Assembly (NCBI GenBank): GCA_965221175.1
Contig: OZ244867.1
Location: 3,100,001 to 3,164,000, forward strand
Origin: JAJDZL01 sp965221175
GTDB lineage: Bacteria; Pseudomonadota; Gammaproteobacteria; Arenicellales; JAJDZL01
Direction: 5' to 3'
DNA length: 64,000 nt
Made by a program: the position numbers and the translations under genes. The notes under the pieces were generated by a model, which had not been told where the DNA came from, made no database searches, and saw only the letters and a list, made by a program, of their open reading frames with translations. Shown here in pieces: positions 1 through 8,611 of the stretch. Within the stretch, counting starts at the first letter, position 1. Every line of letters begins with the position of its first letter.

Positions 1-369
1 TCGGTGACTGAGGCGGATGTCGACCGTGTTCATGCAGTGGTGGAATTAGAACTTGACGACGGCTGGCATGTTCAATCCGATAAACCTGCAGGTGACAATC
101 TGTTTGCTACCCAAATTGACATTTCCACTGATGACTGGGTGCTTGTAAATGCGGTGTATCCGCCCGCGAAATTATTGTCAATGTCATTTCAGAGTGATCC
201 GTTGTCTGTGTTTTCGGGAAAAATTCGGATACCGATTGAGTTGGCGCCTAAAGGCCCGACAACTGTAGTGACAACTGTGGATGTTCGCCTTCAGGCGTGT
301 GATGATAAGTTATGCTTGTTGCCTGAAACGGTCAGACTCGAAATTCCGAGAAAATTGATTACGGGTTGA
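1..369 (+). CDS. Partial DsbD N-terminal-domain-like protein (3' end only)
   Basis: The reading frame is open from the first base, so the gene starts left of the window. The visible 120 or so residues form a beta-rich domain with the pattern of the periplasmic reductase-interacting domain of DsbD (DsbD-alpha, 'disulphide bond corrector' family). Visible features are an early GWHV segment, a mid-domain FSGK turn, and a late strand QACDDKLCLLPE whose two cysteines match the redox pair of that family. No membrane segment follows before the stop, so this is a stand-alone or C-terminal copy rather than full-length DsbD. It would pass electrons to periplasmic partners. The 3' end overlaps the convergent SDR gene by about 11 bp. 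The family call is fairly firm; partners cannot be judged. Confidence 0.6.
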   Translation, partial: SVTEADVDRVHAVVELELDDGWHVQSDKPAGDNLFATQIDISTDDWVLVNAVYPPAKLLSMSFQSDPLSVFSGKIRIPIELAPKGPTTVVTTVDVRLQACDDKLCLLPETVRLEIPRKLITG

Positions 370-1138
370 GCGGTACGAGCCCACCGTCAATTAGAATATT
401 TTGTCCGGTAATGTAACTCGCGTGCCTGCTGCACAAAAACGCACAAAGAGCTCCGAACTCATCGGGTGACCCAAAGCGTTTTGATGGAATTACTTCTTTA
501 CCTTTTTCCAGCAGCAGTTTTATGGACTCTCCAGTTTTTTCCGCGGAGAACTGCATGCTGCTTCGAAGCCTATCGGTATCAAAGCGACCGGGCAGGATTG
601 CGTTCACAGTGACGTTGTACTGTGCAATCTGACGGGAAGCTCCAGCAAAGTATCCAGTCAGCCCCGACCGGGCGCCATTGGACAGGTCAAGATTTTGAAT
701 TGGAGATTTTACGGAAGAAGATGTGATGTTGATGATGCGTCCGAAACGGCGTTCAATCATTCCGTCAATCACCTGGCGGAACAGTTCGATTGGAGTGAGC
801 ATATTGTTGTTCAATGCTGACTGCCAGTCTTCTAATTTCCAGCCCCGAAAGTCACCGACTGGCGGGCCGCCAGCATTGTTGACGAGAATATCCAACTGCG
901 GAGTTTCAGCGAGAACCATACTTCGGCCAGCTTCGGTGGTGATATCGCACGCAATTGCGTTGACGCTGCCGCCTGCGATTTCGCGGATTTCAGCAACCGC
1001 GGTGTCCAGAGTGTTGGAATCGCGTCCATTCAGCCATACATTGGCGCCTTCAGCGGCAAGTGCCTTAGCGCAACCCTTGCCGAGACCTCTGCTTGATGCG
1101 CAAATTAGAGCATTTTTGCCCTTGAGTCCTAGTTCCAT
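359..1138 (-). CDS. SDR-family oxidoreductase (atypical, no YxxxK)
   Basis: A 259-residue short-chain dehydrogenase/reductase with a Rossmann fold. The N-terminal cofactor loop reads ASSRGLGKG, an NNAGG motif follows near residue 90, and the catalytic-strand serines sit in ITSSS. Where a classical SDR has YxxxK, this protein has LSNGARSGLTGY, so the usual Tyr/Lys pair is missing. A subgroup annotated as 3-oxoacyl-ACP-reductase-like shares this. The C-terminal ITGQNILIDGG ending is standard. The start at 1138 is chosen over a longer frame (to 1204) because an AGGAGG ribosome site lies just upstream of this ATG. It is divergent from the DMT transporter with only 46 bp between starts. The substrate is unknown. 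Confidence 0.85.
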   Translation of the reverse strand: MELGLKGKNALICASSRGLGKGCAKALAAEGANVWLNGRDSNTLDTAVAEIREIAGGSVNAIACDITTEAGRSMVLAETPQLDILVNNAGGPPVGDFRGWKLEDWQSALNNNMLTPIELFRQVIDGMIERRFGRIINITSSSVKSPIQNLDLSNGARSGLTGYFAGASRQIAQYNVTVNAILPGRFDTDRLRSSMQFSAEKTGESIKLLLEKGKEVIPSKRFGSPDEFGALCAFLCSRHASYITGQNILIDGGLVPLNP

Positions 1139-1184
1139 TGCGAGTTTCCTCCTGAACTTGTCAGATTTCGAGATAAAGGAATAA

Positions 1185-2057
1185 TTGGCTACTGCTGCCA
1201 ACAATATTCGAGGTGCTGCCTGGATTGCTGGATCCGCTGTCCTAGCAACTGTAATGAGCGCCGGTGTTCACGAACTCGCTGGTTTTATTCATTCAGCACA
1301 GACCGTATTCGTACGTGGCGCAGTCGGTTCGGTGATGATGCTTGCATTCATTCTCCCACAGTTCGGCTTGAAACTTAAAACCAAGCGCATGAAACAGCAC
1401 CTGGTGCGTGGAATCATCGGCGTAGTTGCAATCAATCTCGGATTTTATTCGCTGACAATACTTCCACTCGCCACAGTTACAGCTTTGTTTTTCACGACCC
1501 CTTTGTTCGTAACTGCATTCAGCGTTCCACTTCTGGGGGAGAAAGTCGGACTGCGACGAGCAATCGCATCCATGCTTGGCTTATTTGGTGCCGTAACGGT
1601 CATAGGCTATCTGCCTGAGCCAATGGAAATTCGTTGGTTTGCACCGATATTTGCCTCGATTGCCTTTTCTCTGACGTTGATACTAGGGAAGAAACTGTCA
1701 GCCACAGAACATCCGGGAACAATCATATTCTACTTTAGCATCATTCTGGCGATCGGCAGTTTTCCCCCAGCGTTGCTGGTGTGGGAAACGCCGACAGTGC
1801 GGGAGTGGCTATTGCTCACAATGGTGGCCGCCATGTCATTGCTGCGAAACTATATGGATGTCAGAGGCTATGCTTTGGGCGATGCCCAATTCGTTGCACC
1901 GTTTCTATATACCAGAATGATCTTCATGGTTATCGTAGGATATTTTTTGTTTCAGGAAGTTCCGACTGTGTCCGCGATTAGCGGGGCGTTGATCATCATA
2001 CTCAGTATGCTTTACATTCTCCACCGTGAGATGGTCAGAAACAAAGGATTGGCTTAG
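1185..2057 (+). CDS. DMT-superfamily (EamA-type) membrane transporter
   Basis: A 290-residue, strongly hydrophobic protein with about ten predicted membrane helices arranged as two EamA-like halves. The second half begins around residue 150 (WFAPIFASIAFSLTLILGK). This is the drug/metabolite transporter family, inner-membrane exporters of amino acids, nucleobases or small metabolites. The substrate cannot be read from sequence. The start is TTG with an AAGGAA ribosome site 6-7 bases upstream; no ATG fits the start of the first helix. It shares a short divergent promoter region with the SDR gene. Its stop lies directly against the convergent MscS gene. Confidence 0.85.
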   Translation: MATAANNIRGAAWIAGSAVLATVMSAGVHELAGFIHSAQTVFVRGAVGSVMMLAFILPQFGLKLKTKRMKQHLVRGIIGVVAINLGFYSLTILPLATVTALFFTTPLFVTAFSVPLLGEKVGLRRAIASMLGLFGAVTVIGYLPEPMEIRWFAPIFASIAFSLTLILGKKLSATEHPGTIIFYFSIILAIGSFPPALLVWETPTVREWLLLTMVAAMSLLRNYMDVRGYALGDAQFVAPFLYTRMIFMVIVGYFLFQEVPTVSAISGALIIILSMLYILHREMVRNKGLA

Positions 2058-2058
2058 G

Positions 2059-3183
2059 TCAATTCGGCTGATCGGCTTTCACGATTCCTTCCGCAATTTT
2101 CTCGACATCGGGCTCATTCATCAGATAAATCGTGGAGGTTGGGAATGCGATTTCAGCGCCGTGACTTTCGATGATTTCCATGGTTTTGACCAGAACATCC
2201 TGCTTCGTTTCATGGTATTCAGCCCATACGATCGTCTTGGTGAAACAGTAGATCATAATATCGAGCGAGGAAGCGGCAAATCGGTCGAAGTTCACCATGA
2301 TGGAACTTTCCTGATCGATTTCCGGATGATTCGACAGCATGTCTTTGGTATCGAACACGATTGCGACAAGTTGATCTGCGTCATCGTATCGGATACCGAC
2401 ATACTCAAAAATCCGACGATTTTTCTGACGCGTCATGTTGCGAACGACAATAGTTGTAAAAACAGAATTTGGTACATACAGGGTTCTTGTGTCGAATTTC
2501 ACAATAATCGTTTGACGCCAACCTATCTCTTGGACAGTTCCTTCGATATCCCGATCGGATGAAGTGATTGTTTCTCCAACTTTGAATGGTCGATCCATGA
2601 ACAGCATCAATCCACCGAAGTAGTTGGCGATGAGTTCGCGTGCGGCAAAACCAATCGCAATTCCCCCCACGCCTCCGAACGCCAGAATACCGGCAATACT
2701 CAAGCCGAGTGTCTGCATGGCGACGAGAATGCCAAGAATAATTACGACCACTCGCAGTATTTTTGATGTGATGAACACAGTCGTACGATCAAAAGTCGAA
2801 TCTGATTCTGTTTGTTTGGCGACGTAACTGCGTTCGTAGATTTCAACAAATCTGAAGCCGAACCAGGTTATCGCTGCAATTGCTGCGGCTGATCGCAATG
2901 CCGGTACAGCTTCAAAAATTGCGGTCTGAAATTCGATGCGGGCAATTTCGATTGCGAACGATACGCCTGCCACCCAAATCAGCACAGCTGCCGGCTTTCG
3001 AATCGCTTCGACAGTCGATCGGCTCAAGAGCAGATTTGTTTGGACTAGGCGTTTTTCAACGCGAAGCAGTGTGAAGTGTCGAATCCGGCTGACAATGAAA
3101 GTGGTAACCAAGACAATGAGAATTTGGAACGTCCACAAATTCGCTTGAATCAGGTCCGTAGTGAGTTTGATGTTTTCGTTCAT
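2059..3183 (-). CDS. MscS-family mechanosensitive ion channel
   Basis: A 374-residue small-conductance mechanosensitive channel homologue. There are three to four N-terminal membrane helices (about residues 15-35, 65-90, 95-115 and 135-160). The pore-lining TM3 is glycine/alanine-rich (AGILAFGGVGGIAIGFAA), followed by the beta domain containing FMDRPFKVGE and the C-terminal cytoplasmic vestibule. It would open under hypo-osmotic membrane tension and release solutes. The ATG at 3183 is preferred; a TTG two codons upstream is also possible and the ribosome site is weak. It is followed by the alpha/beta hydrolase on the same strand upstream of it, 30 bp away. Confidence 0.9.
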   Translation of the reverse strand: MNENIKLTTDLIQANLWTFQILIVLVTTFIVSRIRHFTLLRVEKRLVQTNLLLSRSTVEAIRKPAAVLIWVAGVSFAIEIARIEFQTAIFEAVPALRSAAAIAAITWFGFRFVEIYERSYVAKQTESDSTFDRTTVFITSKILRVVVIILGILVAMQTLGLSIAGILAFGGVGGIAIGFAARELIANYFGGLMLFMDRPFKVGETITSSDRDIEGTVQEIGWRQTIIVKFDTRTLYVPNSVFTTIVVRNMTRQKNRRIFEYVGIRYDDADQLVAIVFDTKDMLSNHPEIDQESSIMVNFDRFAASSLDIMIYCFTKTIVWAEYHETKQDVLVKTMEIIESHGAEIAFPTSTIYLMNEPDVEKIAEGIVKADQPN

Positions 3184-3216
3184 TTTCAACGTCCGATCGT
3201 AAAGTAGGAAGGATCG

Positions 3217-4005
3217 TCAAACAATCTGGATCAGTGAGTCCAGTAATGCGTCGGGTCGTTCCGACATTATCGTATGTCCAGTGTGCGGCAGGACAACAGT
3301 CTGTGAATCTTCAATTTCCTTGGCTAGCTCTCGTGCTGCTCGAGTCGGCGTGAGCACGTCGTGCTCCCCCAGTATCAGCATCGTAGGACACTGGATGTTG
3401 CGTGCAGCTTCCAGTCCTGATTTGTAGTTGTTACAAGCATTGAGGTCATTGTATAAAACACCCGCCTTACCGCGCTCAAACAGTCGCATCAAACCTCCAA
3501 TCATCCACATACCTGGCGTTTCGTTGCCTCCGAAATGTGCGGCTGGACTGTGCCCCCAAGCAGTAAGCATTTCAATGGCAATATGGTCGTTGGCGTTTGC
3601 TGCGTTCAGCAACTGATCGGTTACCGGCATCGGTACCGCGGTACCGACCAGAACCAGAGCACGAATTCGACTCGGATGTCGGGCTGCGCAGTCGAGCGTA
3701 ATGAGCGACCCCATGCTATGACCGATGATGGCGGTTTGTTCGATACCGACGGCGTTGAGTACTTCGACAAGCCAGTCCGCATACTGTGAAATCTCGGCAA
3801 GGACTTTTCCTTCGGACAGTCCATGACCTGGTAAATCAACTGCGAGCACGTTCCAGCCGTGGCGTGCGAAGTAACGAGCCGGCAATGTCCACACGGTGTG
3901 GTCCAACGACGCGCCATGGACGAACAAAGCAGACGGTTTGGTTGGGTCAATATCTTTTCCGCCAGTGAACGCGTATGCGCTATAGCCGTGGAGCGGAATT
4001 TGCAT
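3217..4005 (-). CDS. Alpha/beta-fold hydrolase
   Basis: A 262-residue alpha/beta hydrolase. The oxyanion segment is FVHGASLDH near residue 28, DLPGHG follows near residue 58, and the nucleophile elbow is GHSMGS (Ser about residue 97). The late acid is in LGEHDVLTP and the catalytic histidine in LPHTGHTIM near the C terminus, so the triad is intact. The fold covers esterases, lactonases and C-C hydrolases; the closest resemblance is to the 3-oxoadipate enol-lactonase/haloperoxidase-like group, but no substrate is claimed. It lies between mscS and metY on the same strand and may be co-transcribed with them. Confidence 0.85.
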   Translation of the reverse strand: MQIPLHGYSAYAFTGGKDIDPTKPSALFVHGASLDHTVWTLPARYFARHGWNVLAVDLPGHGLSEGKVLAEISQYADWLVEVLNAVGIEQTAIIGHSMGSLITLDCAARHPSRIRALVLVGTAVPMPVTDQLLNAANANDHIAIEMLTAWGHSPAAHFGGNETPGMWMIGGLMRLFERGKAGVLYNDLNACNNYKSGLEAARNIQCPTMLILGEHDVLTPTRAARELAKEIEDSQTVVLPHTGHTIMSERPDALLDSLIQIV

Positions 4006-4039
4006 GAATGCCGAGAGCTTCGGATTTCGTTGAATTTAT

Positions 4040-5338
4040 TCAACGAGTGCGCTGCGAAGACTTCAGACCCAAATCAAGATCGGAGATGAGGTCGTTTGCA
4101 TCTTCCAGTCCAACTGAAAGTCGAACCAGACCCTCAGAAATACCGGCATTTTTCAGTGCCTGTGCATCCATGCGATGATGCGTTGTCGAGGCAGGGTGAA
4201 TAACCAGGGATTTGGCATCTCCGACGTTTGCCAGATGCGAAAACAATTTCAATTTTTCGATCAAGCGATGACCGGCTTCGCGGCCGCCTTTGATGCCGAA
4301 TGAAAAGACCGCACCCGCACCTTTCGGCAACTGGCGCTTTGACAGTTCATGATCCGGATGATCTGCAACTTCAGGATAGCTCACCCATTCGACTGCGGAA
4401 TGAGATTGAAGAAATTCAATGATTTTTCGAGTATTGGAAACATGCCGTTCCATTCTGAGAGGTAACGTCTCCAAGCCTTGCAGTACCAGAAATGCCGTCA
4501 TTGGGCTCATGCAGGCGCCAAAATCTCGGGCGCCTTCCTTGCGTGCTCGGGTAATGTAGGCTGCGGGCCCAAACTCTTCAGCAAAATTGAGCCCGTGGAA
4601 CCCATCGTACGGCTCTGTAAGTGTCGGAAACTTGCCGGATGCAATCCAGTCGAATTTGCCGCTGTCTACCAATACCCCACCAATGACTACACCATGTCCG
4701 CTCAAGAATTTCGTTGCCGAGTGAAAGATCAGGTCCGCGCCTAGATCGAAAGGTCTGCACAGATAGGGTGTCGTAAAGGTCGAGTCGATCAACAAAGGGA
4801 CGCTATGCTCATGTGCGATTTCAGAAACTGTTTCGATGTCCAACAGTTCGCAACTCGGATTGCCGATGACTTCTCCGAACAACAAGCGAGTATTCGGGCG
4901 AAAAGCATTGCGGATCGCGTCATGATCACGGGGGTGTACAAACGTCGTTTCTATGCCGAATCTCGGCAGGGTATAAGAGAGCAGGTTGTGCGAACCGCCA
5001 TAGATTGATTGGGAAGACACAATATGAGAACCCGCTCCCAAAATGGTGGCAATGGCTAGATGAAAGGCAGCTTGCCCGCTGGCGGTTGCGATGGCTCCCA
5101 CACCTCCTTCCAATGCTGAAATCCGCTCTTCTAATACCGCATTGGTCGGATTCGAGATGCGAGAATATACATGCCCTGTGCGTTCAATATTGAAGATGGA
5201 AGCGGCATGATCGACATCCTCAAACACATACGAGGCAGTCTGATAGATTGGCGTTGCTCGGGCACGGGTGGCGGAATCTGGTCGCTGTCCTGCATGCAGT
5301 GACAGCGTGTCAAATTTCATGAATCCGGAATTCGTCAT
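4040..5338 (-). CDS. metY: O-acetylhomoserine (thiol)-lyase, PLP-dependent
   Basis: A 432-residue Cys/Met-metabolism PLP enzyme. It is expected to convert O-acetylhomoserine plus sulfide (or methanethiol) to homocysteine (or methionine). Hallmarks are SLHAGQRPD at the N terminus, YSRISNPTN, the ATASGQAA strand, the lysine that binds PLP in HSATKFLSGHG (about residue 215), and the C-terminal arginine region GLVRLSVGLED. Length and the absence of the shorter cystathionine gamma-synthase signature favour MetY over MetB/MetZ. The first ATG (5338) is kept; a second in-frame Met six residues in fits homologues equally well. The following 200 bp upstream region is AT-rich and leads to the decayed brnT. 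Confidence 0.9.
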   Translation of the reverse strand: MTNSGFMKFDTLSLHAGQRPDSATRARATPIYQTASYVFEDVDHAASIFNIERTGHVYSRISNPTNAVLEERISALEGGVGAIATASGQAAFHLAIATILGAGSHIVSSQSIYGGSHNLLSYTLPRFGIETTFVHPRDHDAIRNAFRPNTRLLFGEVIGNPSCELLDIETVSEIAHEHSVPLLIDSTFTTPYLCRPFDLGADLIFHSATKFLSGHGVVIGGVLVDSGKFDWIASGKFPTLTEPYDGFHGLNFAEEFGPAAYITRARKEGARDFGACMSPMTAFLVLQGLETLPLRMERHVSNTRKIIEFLQSHSAVEWVSYPEVADHPDHELSKRQLPKGAGAVFSFGIKGGREAGHRLIEKLKLFSHLANVGDAKSLVIHPASTTHHRMDAQALKNAGISEGLVRLSVGLEDANDLISDLDLGLKSSQRTR

Positions 5339-5506
5339 GGATAGAATTAGGTCGTCAAGTCGTAGTGATTACGGTAATGCTGAATCACTTGAACAAAACG
5401 CATATTCTAGCCGAATTTGTTCAAATCAATGTCACTAAGTTGTGAAGAATTGCCTATGGTAGAGCATACTATATAATTACAATTACGTAGTTACAATGAG
5501 GTTAGA

Positions 5507-5832
5507 ATGCTCTTTGGAAATGGGACAAAAGTAAGAGAAAAATTCGATCTCATGCGATTAGCTTCGAGACTGCAGTACATGTGTTTGATGATCGATATGC
5601 AGCAACGTTGGAAGACCAGTATTGAGATGAACAACGGTTACGTACGATGGGAATGATAGGCACAGTCGTTGTCGTGCTCATTCACACCTGGCCTGAATAT
5701 GACGATGAAAGCGGTGACGAGCTAGGTCGAATCATTAGTGCTAGGAAAGCTACTAAACACGAAAGAGAAGCTTATGAAGAAAGGAAGTACCAAACTGACG
5801 AAAAATCAAAAAGCCGAGTTGAAGGCGCTTGA
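5507..5832 (+). pseudogene. brnT: brnT toxin gene, inactivated
   Basis: In one frame (same as 5521) the translation follows the BrnT RNase fold: WKWDKSKRK at the start, SFETAVHVFDDRYAATLEDQY in the middle, then RLRTMGMIG, HTWPE and the terminal IIRIISARKAT-like block IISARKATKHERE. It is broken twice. The natural ATG at 5507, which would give MLF-W-D, is out of frame with the rest by a small indel around 5511-5520, and no start codon exists in the correct frame. An in-frame TGA sits at 5623-5625. BrnT is the ribonuclease toxin of the BrnTA type II system; this copy cannot make a full toxin unless the stop is read through. The 3' end overlaps brnA as usual for this operon. Confidence 0.75.
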
Positions 5833-6064
5833 AGCATTACCCGATGAATACATTGATACTGCTGATGCCCCCGAAAATTTGGACTGGTCAAACGCTGAAC
5901 GAGGTGTATTCTACCGTCCGGTGAAGCAACAAATCACTTTGCGTCTGGATGCGGACATATTGCATTGGTTCAGGATACATGCCCGTAACGGACGCGGTTA
6001 CCAGACCGATATTAACCGTGCACTGCGCAAACATGTAACCCGGGAAGCTACAGATGGCGAGTGA
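5774..6064 (+). CDS. brnA: BrnA-family antitoxin
   Basis: A 96-residue protein. The C-terminal half carries the BrnA signature: VKQQITLRLDADILHWFR, then GRGYQTDINRALRKHV, a ribbon-helix-helix DNA-binding module. BrnA binds and neutralises BrnT and represses the brnTA promoter. The start is placed at the ATG inside the brnT 3' end (overlap of about 60 bp), since the longer open frame upstream is the BrnT coding region read in another phase. The open frame is fully intact although its toxin partner is broken. The antitoxin may survive as a repressor or as protection against related toxins; that is inference. Confidence 0.8.
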   Translation: MKKGSTKLTKNQKAELKALEALPDEYIDTADAPENLDWSNAERGVFYRPVKQQITLRLDADILHWFRIHARNGRGYQTDINRALRKHVTREATDGE

Positions 6065-6269
6065 GTATAGCGAAAGCCAATTTTCTCAGTCTTGTCAATT
6101 TTTGTGGAATTGGCTGTTCGTGGTTACATACCTTGTTGAAATTATTAATATTGTGAAGCCCGAATTTGCCATTGGCGAGGCATCCTGGTGAGCGGTTGGT
6201 TTCAGTCAGCGTTGCTGAAACACATTCGATCAAGAATGCCGATGTACTCAAGGAACTGAAGGAATTGGA

Positions 6270-7049
6270 ATGCGAGTGTTTACAAAAAATTGGAATGGGT
6301 CGAATTGTTTGACAGCCTTTTTCTGTCTGATTTTGTTCGCTGGTACCATTGCCAGTATTAATTTCGAATCTGTTGCGAGTGATGCCCCCCGACTATCGGT
6401 TGAAGTGCTGTCGTCACCGTTGGAATTTCCGGATCGATCCGAATCAGCTGTTATAGCTGATCGGATCCTGACCGTCCAAAGCAATACCCTACTATTTGAT
6501 ATCGAGAAGCGCAACATTCTGATTTCTGAAATTGAGCAGGTTCTAAAATTGGTTCGGGATACACACCCTGCGACTGCTGAAATTTCGGCGACAGAAAGTC
6601 ATCAACCGGCAACGATCAGCGTCGGATTGACATCGGAATTGCTGGAGTCAGTCTGGGAAGCTATTGGTGACGGAAATCGATATATCAAACTGCACACCGG
6701 CAACGAAGAATTCGATGCATTGAACAGCAGGCTTGGTGTGCATGCAATACTTCCTTACAAATTGTTTGATTCCGTGTATTTGTACTTCAAGTTTCCCGTA
6801 AATTTGCTACAGGCACAGATTGAATACGCCATGATCGCAGGTGTTAAAAATGTGGGACTGGATTCACGGTTGGGAGATTATTCCGATATCGGAATGGTGA
6901 AATTCGATAATGAATGGTTTGTTGCGTTTCGAAAAGCCTGGGGTGATTGTCCATCTGGTTGCCTGTATGAAGAATTGATGTTCTTCAGGGTGAGGGAAGG
7001 TGAGGCAAAACAGATTAAAGAAAAAGTGTGGATGGATGCAATGAATTAA
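6270..7049 (+). CDS. Hypothetical secreted or membrane-anchored protein
   Basis: A 259-residue protein I do not recognise. The N terminus has a hydrophobic stretch (about residues 13-32, LTAFFCLILFAGTIAS) preceded by basic residues, consistent with a signal peptide or anchor. The rest is soluble with mixed alpha/beta character, including a late segment FRKAWGDCPSGCLYEELMFF with a CPSGC pair that could form a disulfide or bind metal. A good AAGGAA ribosome site precedes the ATG. It stands alone: about 200 bp after brnA and 290 bp before the MFS gene (no gene or clear structure seen in 7050-7341), so context gives no function. Confidence 0.6.
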   Translation: MRVFTKNWNGSNCLTAFFCLILFAGTIASINFESVASDAPRLSVEVLSSPLEFPDRSESAVIADRILTVQSNTLLFDIEKRNILISEIEQVLKLVRDTHPATAEISATESHQPATISVGLTSELLESVWEAIGDGNRYIKLHTGNEEFDALNSRLGVHAILPYKLFDSVYLYFKFPVNLLQAQIEYAMIAGVKNVGLDSRLGDYSDIGMVKFDNEWFVAFRKAWGDCPSGCLYEELMFFRVREGEAKQIKEKVWMDAMN

Positions 7050-7341
7050 ATCAGGCTTCTAATGGCCAAAGGATGGGAGTCTAGGCACAAACCGCCAGTA
7101 ATTCTGGTAATTGACCCTGTGGCGAAGGTTCGACAGGAATCGTTGCCAGAGTATCTCTTTAATGCAAATTCCTCAGTTCCACAAACCGCATTTGTGAAAG
7201 ATGAATATAATCCGTTTGTCTTCTTCGTCTAGATTCTCTTTCGATTGAACCCGCTTTGGTTTCTGCACTGTCTGCCACCATCAAGTAGAATTGGATTGCG
7301 ACTTCACGAAGTCTTGATTAGCAAATTCTTACGTATTTTCG

Positions 7342-8565
7342 ATGGATTCAGATCAACCGAAATTTAATTGGCTTCATCCAATCATCATTGTGGTTTGTGG
7401 ATGTCTCGTCATATTTATTGGCTTTGGTATTCGGTCTACGATGGGTGTTTTCCTCGTACCGATCACCGAACAGTATGATTGGGGACGAAGCATTTTCGCT
7501 TTTGCCGCAGCCCTCCAAAATCTGTTCTGGGGATTCTCGCAGCCGATTTTCGGGGCGATTGCAGATCGTTTCGGTTCCGGAAGAGTCATTCTAATCGGTG
7601 GAATCTGTTATGTAGCTGGTCTGGCACTGATGATTGTCTCATCAACACCGCTCGGCTTCTATATCGCCAACGGCGCCTTGATCGGGTTTGGACTATCCGG
7701 CACCACATTTGCGATTGTCTTGGCGGTCATCGCTAGGGCAGTACCTGAGAGACAGCGATCCATGGCTTTGGGAATCGGTTCAGCAGCTGGATCACTAGGT
7801 CAGTTTGTTCTTGTGCCGCTGGGCAATTCGCTGATATTACAGTTCGGCTGGGTCAGTACGATAGCCATGCTAAGTTGCCTGATGCTGCTTGTAATTCCGT
7901 TATCTTTCGTACTGTCCGGCAAACCAGAAATTTCTGGACCCGAACAAACGCTCAAGGCAGCCGTGTCTCAAGCCGCCCGGCATCCCGGTTACGTTCTCCT
8001 AACAAGCGGATTTTTCGTTTGTGGTTTTCAAGTTACATTCATCGGTATTCACTTGCCTGCCTACTTGACGGACATAGGTCTGTCGAGCAACGTTGGAGCT
8101 TGGGCACTGTCGATAGTTGGATTGTTCAATCTCGTGGGTACGCTGCTTGCAGGCTATATGGGAAACATATTCAAAAAGAAGAGCATATTGAGTTTTATTT
8201 ATCTAGGACGAGCGATTGTCATCGCCGTATTTGTGATGTTGCCGCCATCGGTGCCGAATGCATTGATCTTTGCTGGCTGTATGGGCATACTTTGGCTCGC
8301 AACAATACCCTTGACATCAGGCATTGTCAGTCAGGTCTTTGGTGCGCGTTATCTTGGCACGTTGTTCGGATTTGTATTCTTAGGTCACCAGATCGGCAGT
8401 TTTCTGGGTGTTTGGATGGGTGGTCTTCTGTTTGACACCACTCAGTCTTATGAAGTTGTCTGGTGGATTTGCGTGGCGCTTGGAATCATTGCGGCACTTT
8501 TGCATTGGCCTATCAACGAAAGTCCGATTCGGGAAACAATGAGGCCTGTCTCCGAATCGGCATAA
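7342..8565 (+). CDS. MFS transporter
   Basis: A 407-residue major-facilitator-superfamily carrier with twelve predicted helices. The loop 2-3 signature is seen as GAIADRFGSGRV (about residues 73-84). The N-terminal half has a monocarboxylate/oxalate-formate antiporter character (FGIRSTMGVFLVPITEQYDWGRS). Likely substrates are small organic acids, but this is only family-level inference. It begins at ATG 7342 and is followed 46 bp later by the 3-hydroxyacyl-CoA dehydrogenase on the same strand, with which it could be co-transcribed and share an acid/acyl-CoA catabolic role. Confidence 0.85.
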   Translation: MDSDQPKFNWLHPIIIVVCGCLVIFIGFGIRSTMGVFLVPITEQYDWGRSIFAFAAALQNLFWGFSQPIFGAIADRFGSGRVILIGGICYVAGLALMIVSSTPLGFYIANGALIGFGLSGTTFAIVLAVIARAVPERQRSMALGIGSAAGSLGQFVLVPLGNSLILQFGWVSTIAMLSCLMLLVIPLSFVLSGKPEISGPEQTLKAAVSQAARHPGYVLLTSGFFVCGFQVTFIGIHLPAYLTDIGLSSNVGAWALSIVGLFNLVGTLLAGYMGNIFKKKSILSFIYLGRAIVIAVFVMLPPSVPNALIFAGCMGILWLATIPLTSGIVSQVFGARYLGTLFGFVFLGHQIGSFLGVWMGGLLFDTTQSYEVVWWICVALGIIAALLHWPINESPIRETMRPVSESA

Positions 8566-8611
8566 ACGACAATGTCTGTTTAGTAGACCTTAATCACTCA
8601 TGGGGTGAAAT

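Noticed and set aside
723..1184. 153-codon forward ORF
   Set aside because: Antisense shadow of the SDR gene.
2026..2562. 178-codon forward ORF
   Set aside because: It lies antisense within the MscS channel gene, which has clear homology; the ORF shows no family features.
5647..5832. 61-residue ORF taken as a separate gene
   Set aside because: It is the 3' part of the broken brnT in the same frame, not an independent gene.
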